A stretch of 64,000 bases of DNA from assembly GCF_003865375.1 (NCBI RefSeq), contig NZ_RQVS01000006.1, forward strand, positions 62,001 through 126,000, given 5' to 3'. The notes under the pieces were generated by a model. It was not told the DNA's origin. It was given only the letters and a program-made list of their open reading frames with translations, and ran no database searches. The stretch is from Gulosibacter macacae. GTDB taxonomy: Bacteria > Actinomycetota > Actinomycetes > Actinomycetales > Microbacteriaceae. Of this stretch, positions 10,000 to 18,029 are shown one piece after another. Each line of letters begins with the position of its first letter. The first letter of the stretch is position 1. The position numbers and the translations under genes are program-made.

Positions 10000-11502
10000 A
10001 TGCGCCTAGCGGATGCCCTCGAGGGCGTTGCTATTCGCGAAACGGCCTGTTTCGACCCGGATCTCAAGGTCGACTCCGTCACGATCGACTCGCGTCAGGC
10101 GCATCCCGGTGCCGTGTTTGTGGCAGTGCCCGGCTTTAAGCAGGACGGTGCCCGGTTCATCCCCGCCGCCATTGCTGCGGGGAGCCGCGTCATTGTCACC
10201 GCCGCGCTTCCGGCCGACCCGGCCCCGGGCATCACCTATCTCGCCGTTGACGATGTGCGCGCGGCCATCGCGCCAATCAGTCGCAATGTCTACGGCCGCG
10301 CCGATGAGCGGATGCGGATGCTCGGCGTCACCGGCACGAACGGCAAGACCACGGTCGCCTATTTCACCGCCGAGATTCTGCGCGCGCATCAGCGCCGCGT
10401 CGGCATCATGGGCACGATCGGCTTCGACATTGACGGCGAGATTATTGAGACGCCGAACACGACGCCCGAAGCGCCGCTCCTCCACTCGCTGTTGCGAGAT
10501 GCCGCCAATGCTGGCGTCGACGACGTGATCATGGAGGTCTCGTCGCACTCGCTTGAACTCCACCGCGCCGACGGCATCCCTTTCGCGGTGACGATGTTCA
10601 CGAACCTCACCGAAGACCACCTCGAGCTCCACGGCGATATGGAGCGCTACTACGCCGCGAAGCGCAAGCTGTTTGAACTCGCACCAGAGTCGGTCGCGGT
10701 AATCGACATTGACGGGCCCTGGGGCCGTCGCCTTGCTGACGAACGCGAAGCAACCGGCTCACCCGTGCTGCGCACTTCAGCCGCCGATCCGTTGGCGGGG
10801 CTTCGTGCCGAGAACGTGCGGATGAGCATCCTCTGCACTGAATTTGAGCTCGTCTACCAGGATGCGCGCCGGCCCGTGCGGCTGCACTGGCTCGGCGACT
10901 ACAACGTGCGCAATGCGCTTACCGCTGCGGGCGCGGCGCTCTCACTCGGCTACTCCCTTGACGAGACCGTCGCGGGGCTTGAGGCGGCGAAGCCGGTGAC
11001 CGGGCGGCTTGAACCGATCGCGAACGATGACGATCTCGCGATCATCATTGACTACGCGCACACGACGGATGCGCTCGCGGCCTGCCTGCGCGCGGTGCGG
11101 GCGCTGTCGGATCGCCCGATCACGCTCGTGCACGGTGTGCTCGGTGACCGGGTGCATGCTCTGCGGCACGAGATGGGCGTGATTGCGGCACACGGCGCCG
11201 ACCACGTCATCTTCACCGAAGACGACCTCAAGGCCGACACACTCGAGGGCGTGCTTGCCGATGTGGCGCCCGCGCTCGATGCGGGCCCCGCCACGTGGGA
11301 ACTCATCGAGAATCGCTGGGATGCGATTGGTGCGGGAGTCGAGCGGGCGCGGCGGGGGGACATCCTCGTTATCGCAGGCAAGGGTCACGAGCGCCAGCTG
11401 ATTTTGGGTGATGGCGCTGGCGTCATCTACCTCAACGAGCACGATGCTGTCGCCGAGGCGCTCGCGGGCCGCGACCCGCGCGCCCTCGACCCGCGCGGCT
11501 AG
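10000..11502 (+). CDS. MurE-like UDP-MurNAc-dipeptide ligase, atypical selectivity motif
   Basis: The 500-residue Mur ligase has the MurE order of motifs: P-loop TGTNGKTT at 111-118, NTTPEAPLL, MEVSSHSL, FTNL-x2-DHLELHGDMERYY-x2-K, NVRNALTAA, VTGRLEPI, DYAHTTDAL near 350 and AGKGHE near 459. The C-terminal position that normally reads D-N-P-R (diaminopimelate) or D-N-P-A (lysine) instead reads E-D-D-L at about 407-410. The usual GGDRD-x2-KRP motif is altered to LGDRVHALRHEM. It may ligate a different third residue, as expected for B-type peptidoglycans, or may be a specialised paralogue. The start at 10000 follows GGAGGCGAG. The gene stands alone, away from any cell-wall cluster. Confidence 0.75.
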   Translation: MRLADALEGVAIRETACFDPDLKVDSVTIDSRQAHPGAVFVAVPGFKQDGARFIPAAIAAGSRVIVTAALPADPAPGITYLAVDDVRAAIAPISRNVYGRADERMRMLGVTGTNGKTTVAYFTAEILRAHQRRVGIMGTIGFDIDGEIIETPNTTPEAPLLHSLLRDAANAGVDDVIMEVSSHSLELHRADGIPFAVTMFTNLTEDHLELHGDMERYYAAKRKLFELAPESVAVIDIDGPWGRRLADEREATGSPVLRTSAADPLAGLRAENVRMSILCTEFELVYQDARRPVRLHWLGDYNVRNALTAAGAALSLGYSLDETVAGLEAAKPVTGRLEPIANDDDLAIIIDYAHTTDALAACLRAVRALSDRPITLVHGVLGDRVHALRHEMGVIAAHGADHVIFTEDDLKADTLEGVLADVAPALDAGPATWELIENRWDAIGAGVERARRGDILVIAGKGHERQLILGDGAGVIYLNEHDAVAEALAGRDPRALDPRG

Positions 11503-11514
11503 CCGCATCCCCGC

Positions 11515-11585
11515 CGAGCGCTGAGACGCTCGCGCCGCGCCCGTCGCCGCATCGCACCGAGCGCTGAGGCACTCGAAGCGCGCCC
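11515..11585. repeat. Dispersed repeat family 3 (GAGCGCTGAGGCACTCGAAGC), two units
   Basis: GAGCGCTGAGACGCTCGCGC is followed by GAGCGCTGAGGCACTCGAAG; the same unit recurs at 11745 and 37080. Non-coding, downstream of the MurE-like gene. Confidence 0.6.
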
Positions 11586-11596
11586 GCAACTCGCAT

Positions 11597-11723
11597 CCCT
11601 GACCCTTCGCGACAAACCTGACCCGCGCATCGGTCGGGTTTGTCGCGATGGCTCGAATCACGGGTCAGGTATGTCGCAAGGGCTCGAACGAACGGCTGGG
11701 ATTGTCACGAACGGTCAGGTTTG
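11597..11723. repeat. Dispersed repeat family 2 (AACCTGACC), copy a
   Basis: Alternating CTGACCC...CGACAAACCTGACC and inverted GGTCAGGTxTGTCGC units. Copies recur near 36.97 and 40.63 kb, always in non-coding gaps. Confidence 0.75.
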
Positions 11724-11744
11724 GTGCCGCGAGAAGAGCCACCC

Positions 11745-11770
11745 CGCCGAGCGCTGAGGCACTCGAAGCG
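11745..11770. repeat. Dispersed repeat family 3, single unit
   Basis: GAGCGCTGAGGCACTCGAAG again, 19 bases beyond the stop of the convergent lipoprotein pseudogene. Confidence 0.55.
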
Positions 11771-11788
11771 CCCGCCACACCCATGCGA

Positions 11789-12841
11789 CTAGCAGTTCCC
11801 GACACCCGGGTTGAGTGCCGGTGGGCCGCTCTGCGCGTACATCACCTCGACGGCGCTGCCACCCGCATCCATCTGGAAGACAATGGAGTTGCCGTCGTCG
11901 GCGGCGACGCCCCATCCAGGTGCTCCGGTCATCACGTTGGTGTCGAGGGCGACAAGCTGGCTGCCGTAGGTGGCCTGCAATTCGCTCAGCGTCATGCCCA
12001 CATGTGCACCCGAAGGTGTGCGCACGCTTGCGTCAGTCGTGCCGACGATTGAGAGGGTGTCGCCCGGACCGAAAAAGTAGAGATAGGTCGCGCCCATCGC
12101 GACCGCTGCGTCACTCGGCTGCGGGCAGAATCCGCCGTCGTCGACGTACCAACCGCCGCTGACGGCATCCGCCCTCGTCATGCCGAGATGAATATCACCG
12201 AGACCGCCGGTATTGAGTTCGCCACCGTCGTTCGCGGCGCCGCCAGTGGGTGTAAGCACGAGATCATTGCCAGCGCCGGTGACGTCGAAGCTGAATTCAC
12301 CAGAGGGGTCGCCCTGCTTTGTGCCGACAACGGTGATCCGCACGCCAGTGGCGGTGACTTCGAGAGCAGTGCCGTGGGCTTTCAACTTGTCGTGCTCGAT
12401 TTCGGCCTAGTCAAGCAGCGCCCCACCAGGACCCACCATGACGAGCACCTCGTGCCACGAGACTCCGCCGGCGTGACACGAGAAGAAAGCAACCGCTTCG
12501 TCGACGCCGTCACCGTTGAGATCGGTGAATACCGGCTGAGGCGAATTATCGATCTCGAGATGGGCGAGATACATGCCGCCATCGGCGCCGAAAGAGCGCG
12601 AGCCGTTCTCGAGTCGCATGCCCGGCGCAAAGTTTGGGCAGTAGTCGGGCACCTCCATGCTGAGGAGGTCAGCCTCGGTGGTCGTCGCTGTTGGCGCCGC
12701 GGTGGTGGGGGCCGACGAAGAGGATGCCGGCGGCGCGGGCGTTGTCGTCGGCTCACTCGTGGGGGCGGTTGCGCAGCCGCTGAGCGCTAGGGCAGTTGAA
12801 ATCGCAATGGCAAGGCCCGACAACGCGGCGCTAAGTCTCAT
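11789..12841 (-). pseudogene. Lipoprotein with FG-GAP-like region, interrupted by in-frame TAG
   Basis: The N-terminal part (12841-12407) has a lipoprotein signal (ALALSGC lipobox), a Thr/Pro/Ser/Ala linker, and a domain with VFTDLNGDGVDEAVAFFSC, similar to FG-GAP/VCBS calcium-loop repeats. It stops at TAG (12409-12407) after ALLD. The same frame continues without another stop (AEIEHDKLKAHG...) for 205 residues to a second domain rich in Gly and Asp that ends PGVGNC. CAG to TAG would explain the break, giving an intact protein of about 350 residues. Function is unknown; it should be exported and membrane-anchored. A TAGCAT six bases before the ATG suggests a leaderless message. Confidence 0.7.
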
Positions 12842-12847
12842 GCCTGG

Positions 12848-12853
12848 ATGCTA
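12848..12853 (-). promoter_or_regulatory. -10 element of leaderless lipoprotein gene
   Basis: TAGCAT on the minus strand is separated from ATG 12841 by six bases. Confidence 0.5.
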
Positions 12854-12874
12854 TTGGATATTGGCCTGAGTTCA

Positions 12875-13315
12875 CTAGCGAATGAGCATGAAATAAGTTG
12901 CCGCGAGCACGATTGGCGCGATCATTGCGGCGGTGACGAGCAGGATGCGGGTGCGCTGCTTCTTGGCGATGCGGATGCCCGCAATGATGAACATCGCCGT
13001 GACGAGCGGCGTGAACAGCGCAATAAACGAGGGCACCGGGCCGGGGAACGCCGCGGCACACTCGGCCTCGGTGACGCAGGTCATCATGCTTGCGGTGATG
13101 CCGGTGAACATCGCGAAGGTTGAGACGAAGACGATGATGGCCGCGAAGATCGAACGCACGAGCAGCGGGTCGAGCTGCGGCAAGCCCGACATGCGATGGG
13201 CGGCGCGATCGTGCTCGAGGGCCGAGGCGTCATCGGGGACGACGAAGTCATCGGGGAGTGGGGCGAGGTCGTCCGGCTCCTCATCGCCGGCGGCCGGCGG
13301 CTGTTCGGTCGACAT
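12875..13315 (-). CDS. Small membrane protein, unknown function
   Basis: The protein has 146 residues. An acidic, proline-rich cytoplasmic N-terminus (about 45 residues) precedes three predicted membrane helices: IFAAIIVFVSTFAMFTG, FIALFTPLVTAMFIIAG and LLVTAAMIAPIVLAATYFM. Two cysteines (CVTEAEC) lie in the first external loop and could form a disulfide. No family is recognised. The start is supported by TAGGGT six bases upstream. It is followed on the same strand by the lipoprotein pseudogene, which has its own -10 element. Confidence 0.65.
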   Translation of the reverse strand: MSTEQPPAAGDEEPDDLAPLPDDFVVPDDASALEHDRAAHRMSGLPQLDPLLVRSIFAAIIVFVSTFAMFTGITASMMTCVTEAECAAAFPGPVPSFIALFTPLVTAMFIIAGIRIAKKQRTRILLVTAAMIAPIVLAATYFMLIR

Positions 13316-13321
13316 GCCCTC

Positions 13322-13327
13322 ACCCTA
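13322..13327 (-). promoter_or_regulatory. -10 element of leaderless membrane-protein gene
   Basis: TAGGGT on the minus strand, six bases before ATG 13315. Confidence 0.5.
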
Positions 13328-13355
13328 CGCCGGGTGCCAATGAGGGCAGAACCAC

Positions 13356-13460
13356 AACTGTCATCAGGATGGGGTCATGATTCCGGGCTCGGAACCCGAA
13401 AAGTCATCAGGATGGTTCTATCCCGCAATATTGCGGGATAGAACCATCCTGATGACAGTT
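13356..13460. repeat. 54-bp perfect palindrome with an outlying half-copy
   Basis: Bases 13403-13456 read the same on both strands (27-base arms starting GTCATCAGGATGG, centre CAATATTG, no loop). The outer 17 bases AACTGTCATCAGGATGG also occur at 13356-13372, so two alternative hairpins can form with the complement at 13444-13460. The gap 13316-13697 holds only this palindrome, two family 3 repeats and another inverted repeat; no gene is seen. Confidence 0.85.
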
Positions 13461-13478
13461 AGGGCAGACAACTGCTCG

Positions 13479-13667
13479 GGTTCGGCGCTTCGAGGGCCTC
13501 AGCGGGCGGGCTTGGGCCTCAGCGGGCAGAATCGGGTCACTGCGGGGGCGGGCCGGACGTGTTCGCGTACCCAAATGTCACGCCTGGGCGTAATGGAGGC
13601 GCATAGGGCAACAAGATCGCTCAGGCGTGACAATTTGGTTCGGCGCTTCGAGGGCCTCAGCGGGCGG
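13479..13667. repeat. Direct 31-base repeat (family 3) flanking an inverted repeat
   Basis: The same 31 bases, beginning GGTTCGGCGCTTCGAGG, occur at 13479-13509 and 13637-13667. Between them CCAAAT-GTCACGCCTG (13571-13586) pairs with CAGGCGTGAC-AATTTGG (13622-13638). Confidence 0.7.
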
Positions 13668-13697
13668 CCGGGCCCCGGCGCGGCCGGGCCTCAGCCC

Positions 13698-14270
13698 CTA
13701 CGCGTCGATGGTGGTGATTGCCTCCAGGGGGAGGCGCTCGCGCGGGGAGGCATCCCGCTCGCGAATCTTCTCGCTCACAGTCTCATCGTCAGCGTGCAGG
13801 CCGAGACTCAACAGCGTGAACGGCTGGTAGCCCTCGGGCACGAGGTCGTTCAGCTCATCGCGGTGGAAACCGAGCATCTGGTGCGCGTGCAACCCGAGGG
13901 CCTCTGCCTGCACCGACATGTGCGCCGCGGCCTGACCGAGGTCGTACTCGGCGACTGGCAGGCGGTCGCCCTCTTCGTTCTCGCGGCGCTCTGCGAGCAG
14001 TATGAGCGCCAAGGTCGCCGGGGTCCAGGCCTGGTTGAAGCCCATCATCGAGGCGACAATGCGCTCGAAGGTGGGGGTGCCGCGGCGCGCGGCGATGAAG
14101 TGCCAGGGCTGCGAGTTGCTCATCGATGCCGACCAACGGCCTTCCTCGAGCACCGAGTTCAGCTCCTCAAGCGAGATCACATGCGTGGCGTCGAAGCCGC
14201 GCGGGCTCCAACGGTTCGCGAGTAGGTTGTGGATGGGGGCCGAGGTCTCATTGCGGGCAGTGCTCGACAT
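13698..14270 (-). CDS. Nitroreductase-family flavoprotein
   Basis: The 190-residue protein has the nitroreductase pattern: N-terminal RWSPRGFDATHVIS, the FMN-phosphate binding ARWSASMSNSQPWHFI-type motif (here GRWSASMSNSQPWHF), a central hydrophobic helix, DLGQAAAHMSVQAEALGLHAHQM and a C-terminal LSLG strand. Such enzymes use FMN and NAD(P)H to reduce nitro groups, quinones or similar acceptors; the natural substrate cannot be told. A longer frame exists, but ATG 14270 has AAAGGAG seven bases upstream and starts at the domain. It stands alone, divergent from the serine hydrolase lipoprotein. Confidence 0.82.
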   Translation of the reverse strand: MSSTARNETSAPIHNLLANRWSPRGFDATHVISLEELNSVLEEGRWSASMSNSQPWHFIAARRGTPTFERIVASMMGFNQAWTPATLALILLAERRENEEGDRLPVAEYDLGQAAAHMSVQAEALGLHAHQMLGFHRDELNDLVPEGYQPFTLLSLGLHADDETVSEKIRERDASPRERLPLEAITTIDA

Positions 14271-14391
14271 GCAAGGGCTCCTTTGGTTCGAGCGCGTCAC
14301 GGATGCGTGCGTGACGCGAAGTGCAACGCGGTCGGGCAAGGACTATTCCTGTCTGGTCGCGCGGTACGCGCTCGTGCGAAGATTGCGAATC

Positions 14392-15792
14392 GTGACCCGC
14401 CGCATCCTGCAACGAAGTGCCGCCGCGCTCGCGATGGTGCTTGCAGGCGTACTTGCCGGATGCTCCGACGTCTCAATTCCTTCGCCCACGGCACTGCCGC
14501 TACGACCCACCGAGGTCGCGGATTTCGAGACGGTCGAGCTGGTCGAGTTGTTGCAACAGCTCGTGGATGCGGGTGCTCCCGCCGCGCTGATCGAGGTGCG
14601 AAATGGTGAAGAAGTGTGGTCGGAGGCGCTCGGAGTGGCCTCGCTGAAATCGGAACTGCCGGCCGCGACCAACCAGACCTTCCGAATTGCCAGCCTGACG
14701 AAGCCGATGGTTGCGGCGATTGTGTTGCAGCTTGTTGCCGAGGATGAGTTTGAACTCGACAGCAGCGTCGATGAGCTCGTGCCGGGGGTGCTCGGGGGCG
14801 CGCCCGCTGAGGTGACCGTGCGGCAATTGCTCAACCACACCTCGGGGCTCCCGGAGTATGTGGATGCGTTGCAGCCCGCCGGTCCCCGCGATCTCGACAC
14901 GATGCTGCGGACACCCCACACCGATGCCGAGTTGCTTGCGCTCGCGCTTGCCCAGCCGTGGCTGTTTGCGCCGGGGGAAGGGTTTGCGTATTCGAACTCG
15001 AACTACATCGCGCTCACGATGCTCATTGAGCAGGTGACCGGCGTGCCGCTTGCCGAGTCGCTTCGGGTTCGGATCACTGAGCCGCTCGGCTTAGCGAACA
15101 CGAGCCTGCCCGAGGGCGAGCAACTTGGTGACTCGCATCTGCGTGGATATTGGGTTGAGGATCAGCTTCGGGTGGACGTCACCGATCAGCAGTCGTCGCT
15201 CTGGTCGGGGGCTGGCGGTGTCGAGTCCACGATCGGCGAGATCGCGACCTTTGAGCGAGCGCTCGTGACTGGGCGCGTGGTGCCCTCGGAGCTGCTCGGC
15301 GAGATGCTCGCGCTTGGTGCTGATGGCTATGGGCTGGGGATGCAGGCGCGCGTGGATTCCTGCCCGCCCGGGGATGCGGCGTTGCTGCCATTTGCTGAGG
15401 GGTTGCCGACGGCCGGGCCGGATGCGACCGGCACGGCGACTGCCGAGGCAACGGTTCCCGAAACCGAAGCGGCGACCGAGGAGGCAGAACCGTTTGACGA
15501 GTTCGATCCCGAGGCGACGGAATCGGTGCGCGTGACGAATCCTCCCGAGCCGACCTCGGGGTCGCTGATGCAATCGGGCGAGGGTCCGCTCGCGGTGCAA
15601 ATTGGGGAGCCAGGCTATGTTTACGGGCACATTGGCTCGGGGCTTGGCTACCGCTCGCTCACGTTCACGAGTCCGGATGGCGTGCGCCAGGTGACGATCG
15701 CGTGGACGGCCTCGCCGAGTGATTACGGGGCTGATCCGCGCATGCCGATCGCCTACGCGCTCGCCGACGCCGCCCTCAGCGTCCGCTGCTAG
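14392..15792 (+). CDS. Serine hydrolase lipoprotein (class C beta-lactamase/DD-peptidase fold)
   Basis: The 466-residue protein starts with a lipoprotein signal (LAGVLAGC lipobox near residue 22). The beta-lactamase/DD-carboxypeptidase triad follows: SLTK (S-x-x-K) at 101-104, YSN at about 200-202, and an H-I-G motif near 413. A Glu/Ala/Thr-rich insertion (about 340-385, TAEATVPETEAATEEAEPF) separates the second and third motifs and is probably a flexible surface loop. Likely a membrane-anchored peptidase or esterase acting outside the cell; true beta-lactamase activity is not implied. GTG 14392 is the best start before the signal peptide; AAGATT seven bases upstream is a weak leaderless -10. 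Confidence 0.78.
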   Translation: MTRRILQRSAAALAMVLAGVLAGCSDVSIPSPTALPLRPTEVADFETVELVELLQQLVDAGAPAALIEVRNGEEVWSEALGVASLKSELPAATNQTFRIASLTKPMVAAIVLQLVAEDEFELDSSVDELVPGVLGGAPAEVTVRQLLNHTSGLPEYVDALQPAGPRDLDTMLRTPHTDAELLALALAQPWLFAPGEGFAYSNSNYIALTMLIEQVTGVPLAESLRVRITEPLGLANTSLPEGEQLGDSHLRGYWVEDQLRVDVTDQQSSLWSGAGGVESTIGEIATFERALVTGRVVPSELLGEMLALGADGYGLGMQARVDSCPPGDAALLPFAEGLPTAGPDATGTATAEATVPETEAATEEAEPFDEFDPEATESVRVTNPPEPTSGSLMQSGEGPLAVQIGEPGYVYGHIGSGLGYRSLTFTSPDGVRQVTIAWTASPSDYGADPRMPIAYALADAALSVRC

Positions 15793-15802
15793 TTGCGGCG
15801 CT

Positions 15803-15878
15803 GGTCTCGATCTGTCGCTTCGCTCCTACTCGACCACCCAGTGAGCCTGGCTCGTCGAGTAGCGAAGCGTATCGAGAC
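15803..15878. repeat. Dispersed repeat family 1, copy b
   Basis: GGTCTCGATCTGTCGC...CTACTCGACCACCCA with an inverted CTCGTCGAGTAGCGAAGCG copy; lies between convergent genes and may act as a bidirectional terminator. Confidence 0.75.
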
Positions 15879-15886
15879 GCCCGCCC

Positions 15887-16723
15887 CTAGAAAATCATCG
15901 GCCGGTCGTCGTCGAGCTCGGTCTCGAGATCAAGCTCCACCACCACCGGCACGTGGTCGCTCGGGCCGTCGCCTTTGCGCTCATCCCGTTCGATTGATGC
16001 ATCCACGACCAGCTCATCAAACTCAGGCGACCCGAGCACGAAATCAATGCGCATCCCCTCATTGCGAGGGAATCGCAGCTGCTGGTAGTCCCAGTACGTG
16101 TAGCCCTCGATGCCGCGATCGCGGGTGATGTCGACGAAGCCATCAGCGAGGAAACCGCGGAACGCATCCCGCTCAGGCTCAGACACGTGAGTGCGGCCTT
16201 CGAAGAACTCGCGATCCCACACATCAATGTCGAGCGGCGCAATATTGAAGTCGCCCATGAGCGCAATCGGTGACCCCGGGTGCTGTTCGCGCCACAGCGC
16301 AGTGTCTGCGCGCAGCGCCCGCAGCCATTCGAGCTTGTAGTCATAGTGCGGATGCGTCAGCTCGCGACCGTTTGGCACATAGAGCGACCAGACGTGCACG
16401 CCCTCGACCTCGGCACCGAGCGCGCGCGCTTCGAGCGGCAGGGCCCCGGATGCATCCGCCTTGCCGAAGCCGGGCTGGCTCGGGAAGCCCTCGGTGACAT
16501 CGTCGATTGGCAGGCGCGACGCGATCGCCACACCGTTCCACTGGTTCGTGCCGTGCGCGATGACCTCGTAGCCCGCGGCCTCGAAGTCTTCGTAAGGGAA
16601 CTGTTCGGGCTTGCACTTGATCTCTTGCATTGCGAGCACGTCGATATCGGCACGGGAGAGGAAGTCGACAACCCGGGCCTTGCGGGTGCGGATGGAGTTC
16701 ACGTTCCAGGTGGCAATGCGCAT
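15887..16723 (-). CDS. xth: Exodeoxyribonuclease III
   Basis: The 278-residue protein is a full-length ExoIII/AP endonuclease: start MRIATWNVNSIR, metal ligand in MQEIKCKPEQFP, active-site YVPNGRE, LMGDFNIAP near residue 150 and the C-terminal GPSDHVPVVVEL near 255 (catalytic Asp-His). It cleaves DNA 5' to abasic sites and trims 3' ends in base excision repair. It is divergent from pyrE. TACCGT six bases before the ATG suggests a leaderless message. Confidence 0.92.
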   Translation of the reverse strand: MRIATWNVNSIRTRKARVVDFLSRADIDVLAMQEIKCKPEQFPYEDFEAAGYEVIAHGTNQWNGVAIASRLPIDDVTEGFPSQPGFGKADASGALPLEARALGAEVEGVHVWSLYVPNGRELTHPHYDYKLEWLRALRADTALWREQHPGSPIALMGDFNIAPLDIDVWDREFFEGRTHVSEPERDAFRGFLADGFVDITRDRGIEGYTYWDYQQLRFPRNEGMRIDFVLGSPEFDELVVDASIERDERKGDGPSDHVPVVVELDLETELDDDRPMIF

Positions 16724-16729
16724 GCCGCT

Positions 16730-16735
16730 ACGGTA
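16730..16735 (-). promoter_or_regulatory. -10 element of leaderless xth
   Basis: TACCGT on the minus strand, six bases from ATG 16723. Confidence 0.5.
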
Positions 16736-16767
16736 CCGAACCGGCGGGCTGGCCTGGGCAGGCTGGC

Positions 16768-16773
16768 TAGACT
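16768..16773 (+). promoter_or_regulatory. -10 element of leaderless pyrE
   Basis: TAGACT ends six bases before GTG 16780; no Shine-Dalgarno site lies between. Confidence 0.5.
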
Positions 16774-16779
16774 GGCAGG

Positions 16780-17331
16780 GTGACTGACGCGCGCCAAGCC
16801 CTCATTGACCTCATCCGCGACGAAGCCGTTTTCCACGGTGATTTCACGCTCACGAGCGGAAAGAAGGCGTCGTACTACATCGATCTGCGCAAGCTCTCGC
16901 TTGACCACCGTGCCGCGCCGCTGATTGGTGCGGTGCTGCTCGATCTTATTGAGGAGTTCGCTCCCGTAGATGCCGTCGGCGGCCTCACCATGGGTGCCGA
17001 TCCGCTCGCGAACGCGGTGCTGCACCAGGGTGTCGCGCAGGGTCGCATCGTGGATGCGTTCGTCGTGCGCAAGGAGCCGAAGGACCACGGCCGTGGCCGC
17101 CAGGTTGAGGGTGCCGAGGTCGACGGCAAGCGTGTGGTCGTGCTCGAAGACACCTCGACGACCGGCGGTTCGCCGCTCGCCGCGATTGCCGCGCTCGAGA
17201 AGGCGGGCGCCACGGTCGTTGGTGTGTGCACGATCGTTGACCGCGCCACCGGTGCCGGTGAGCGCATCGAGGCGGCTGGCTACCCGTACCGCTACGCCAT
17301 TGGGCTGGATGACCTCGGTCTTTCGGTCTAG
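16780..17331 (+). CDS. pyrE: Orotate phosphoribosyltransferase
   Basis: The 183-residue protein carries the OPRT hallmarks: F-x-L-T-S-G-K-K-A-x-Y-Y-I-D near the N-terminus and the PRPP-binding loop VVLEDTSTTGGSPL at about residues 121-134. It converts orotate and PRPP to orotidine-5'-phosphate in pyrimidine synthesis. The GTG start is chosen from the -10 spacing and the family start. The next gene begins nine bases after the stop, so they are probably co-transcribed. No other pyr gene is near. Confidence 0.92.
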   Translation: MTDARQALIDLIRDEAVFHGDFTLTSGKKASYYIDLRKLSLDHRAAPLIGAVLLDLIEEFAPVDAVGGLTMGADPLANAVLHQGVAQGRIVDAFVVRKEPKDHGRGRQVEGAEVDGKRVVVLEDTSTTGGSPLAAIAALEKAGATVVGVCTIVDRATGAGERIEAAGYPYRYAIGLDDLGLSV

Positions 17332-17340
17332 CTGCACTCA

Positions 17341-17901
17341 ATGAGCGAGCGGGATGCGTCGCCGACGAGTCGGCGGACTCTGCGCGAGGAGCAGCGCCCG
17401 CGCTCGCGGTGGCTCTGGCCGATCGCGTTGACCGCGGTGGTGCTCGTGGCCGCCGGAGTTGTTGGTTGGCAGTGGGCGCCGTTTGGTTTGGCGCCGGCTG
17501 ATCGCACGCCGGTGCCGACGGTGACCGAGGATGCTGTGACCCCGGTTGCGGCGCTCGCGGCCGGCACCTGCCTGGCTGAGTTTTCCTCGCCGTGGGATGC
17601 GACGTTCGTGCCGATCGACTGTGCGCAGCCGCATGTGGCTGAGCAGTATGCAGTGGTGCCGGTGGCGTCGCAATTTAGTGGCGAGGTATGGCCCGGGGTG
17701 GATGCGCTCTCAGATCGCGCGATGCTCGCCTGCCAGGCTGCCGACGCGCTCAACCTGGATGCTGCCGGCCAGGTCGCTGGGCTCATGATCGAGGCCCGCT
17801 GGCCGAGCTCGCAAGCAGAGTGGGATGCGGGCGTGCGCGACTACCGCTGCTTCGCGGTCACCCTCGGCTCCGACCTCGTCGGCTCGCTCGCCGCGGGTTA
17901 G
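17341..17901 (+). CDS. Membrane-anchored Septum_form-domain protein
   Basis: The 186-residue protein has a basic N-terminus, one membrane helix (WLWPIALTAVVLVAAGVVGWQW, about 24-45) and an external domain of the actinobacterial Septum_form type: AAGTCLAEF, a strand ending VPIDCAQPHVAEQY (Cys and His conserved), and later cysteines in LACQAAD and DYRCFAV that could pair. The family name comes from a Mycobacterium septation protein; the role here is not established. It follows pyrE by nine bases. Confidence 0.65.
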   Translation: MSERDASPTSRRTLREEQRPRSRWLWPIALTAVVLVAAGVVGWQWAPFGLAPADRTPVPTVTEDAVTPVAALAAGTCLAEFSSPWDATFVPIDCAQPHVAEQYAVVPVASQFSGEVWPGVDALSDRAMLACQAADALNLDAAGQVAGLMIEARWPSSQAEWDAGVRDYRCFAVTLGSDLVGSLAAG

Positions 17902-17911
17902 TCGGCGCGAG

Positions 17912-18024
17912 GGTCTCGGTGCGCGGCTTCGCCGCTACTCGACCAACCAGAAAACTTGGTGGGTCGAGTAGGGCGGAGGCCCCACCCTGGTTGATTGAGT
18001 AGGCCGAAGGCCGTATCGAAATCC
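17912..18024. repeat. Dispersed repeat family 1, copy c
   Basis: GGTCTCGGTGCGC...CTACTCGACCAACCA, then inverted TGGTGGGTCGAGTAGG and TGGTTGATTGAGTAGG units ending CGTATCGAAATCC. Lies between convergent genes. Confidence 0.75.
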
Positions 18025-18029
18025 CCGCC

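Noticed and set aside
13377-14225. Plus-strand frame opposite the nitroreductase
   Set aside because: The nitroreductase motifs are clear on the minus strand and the plus frame runs through palindromes and repeats.
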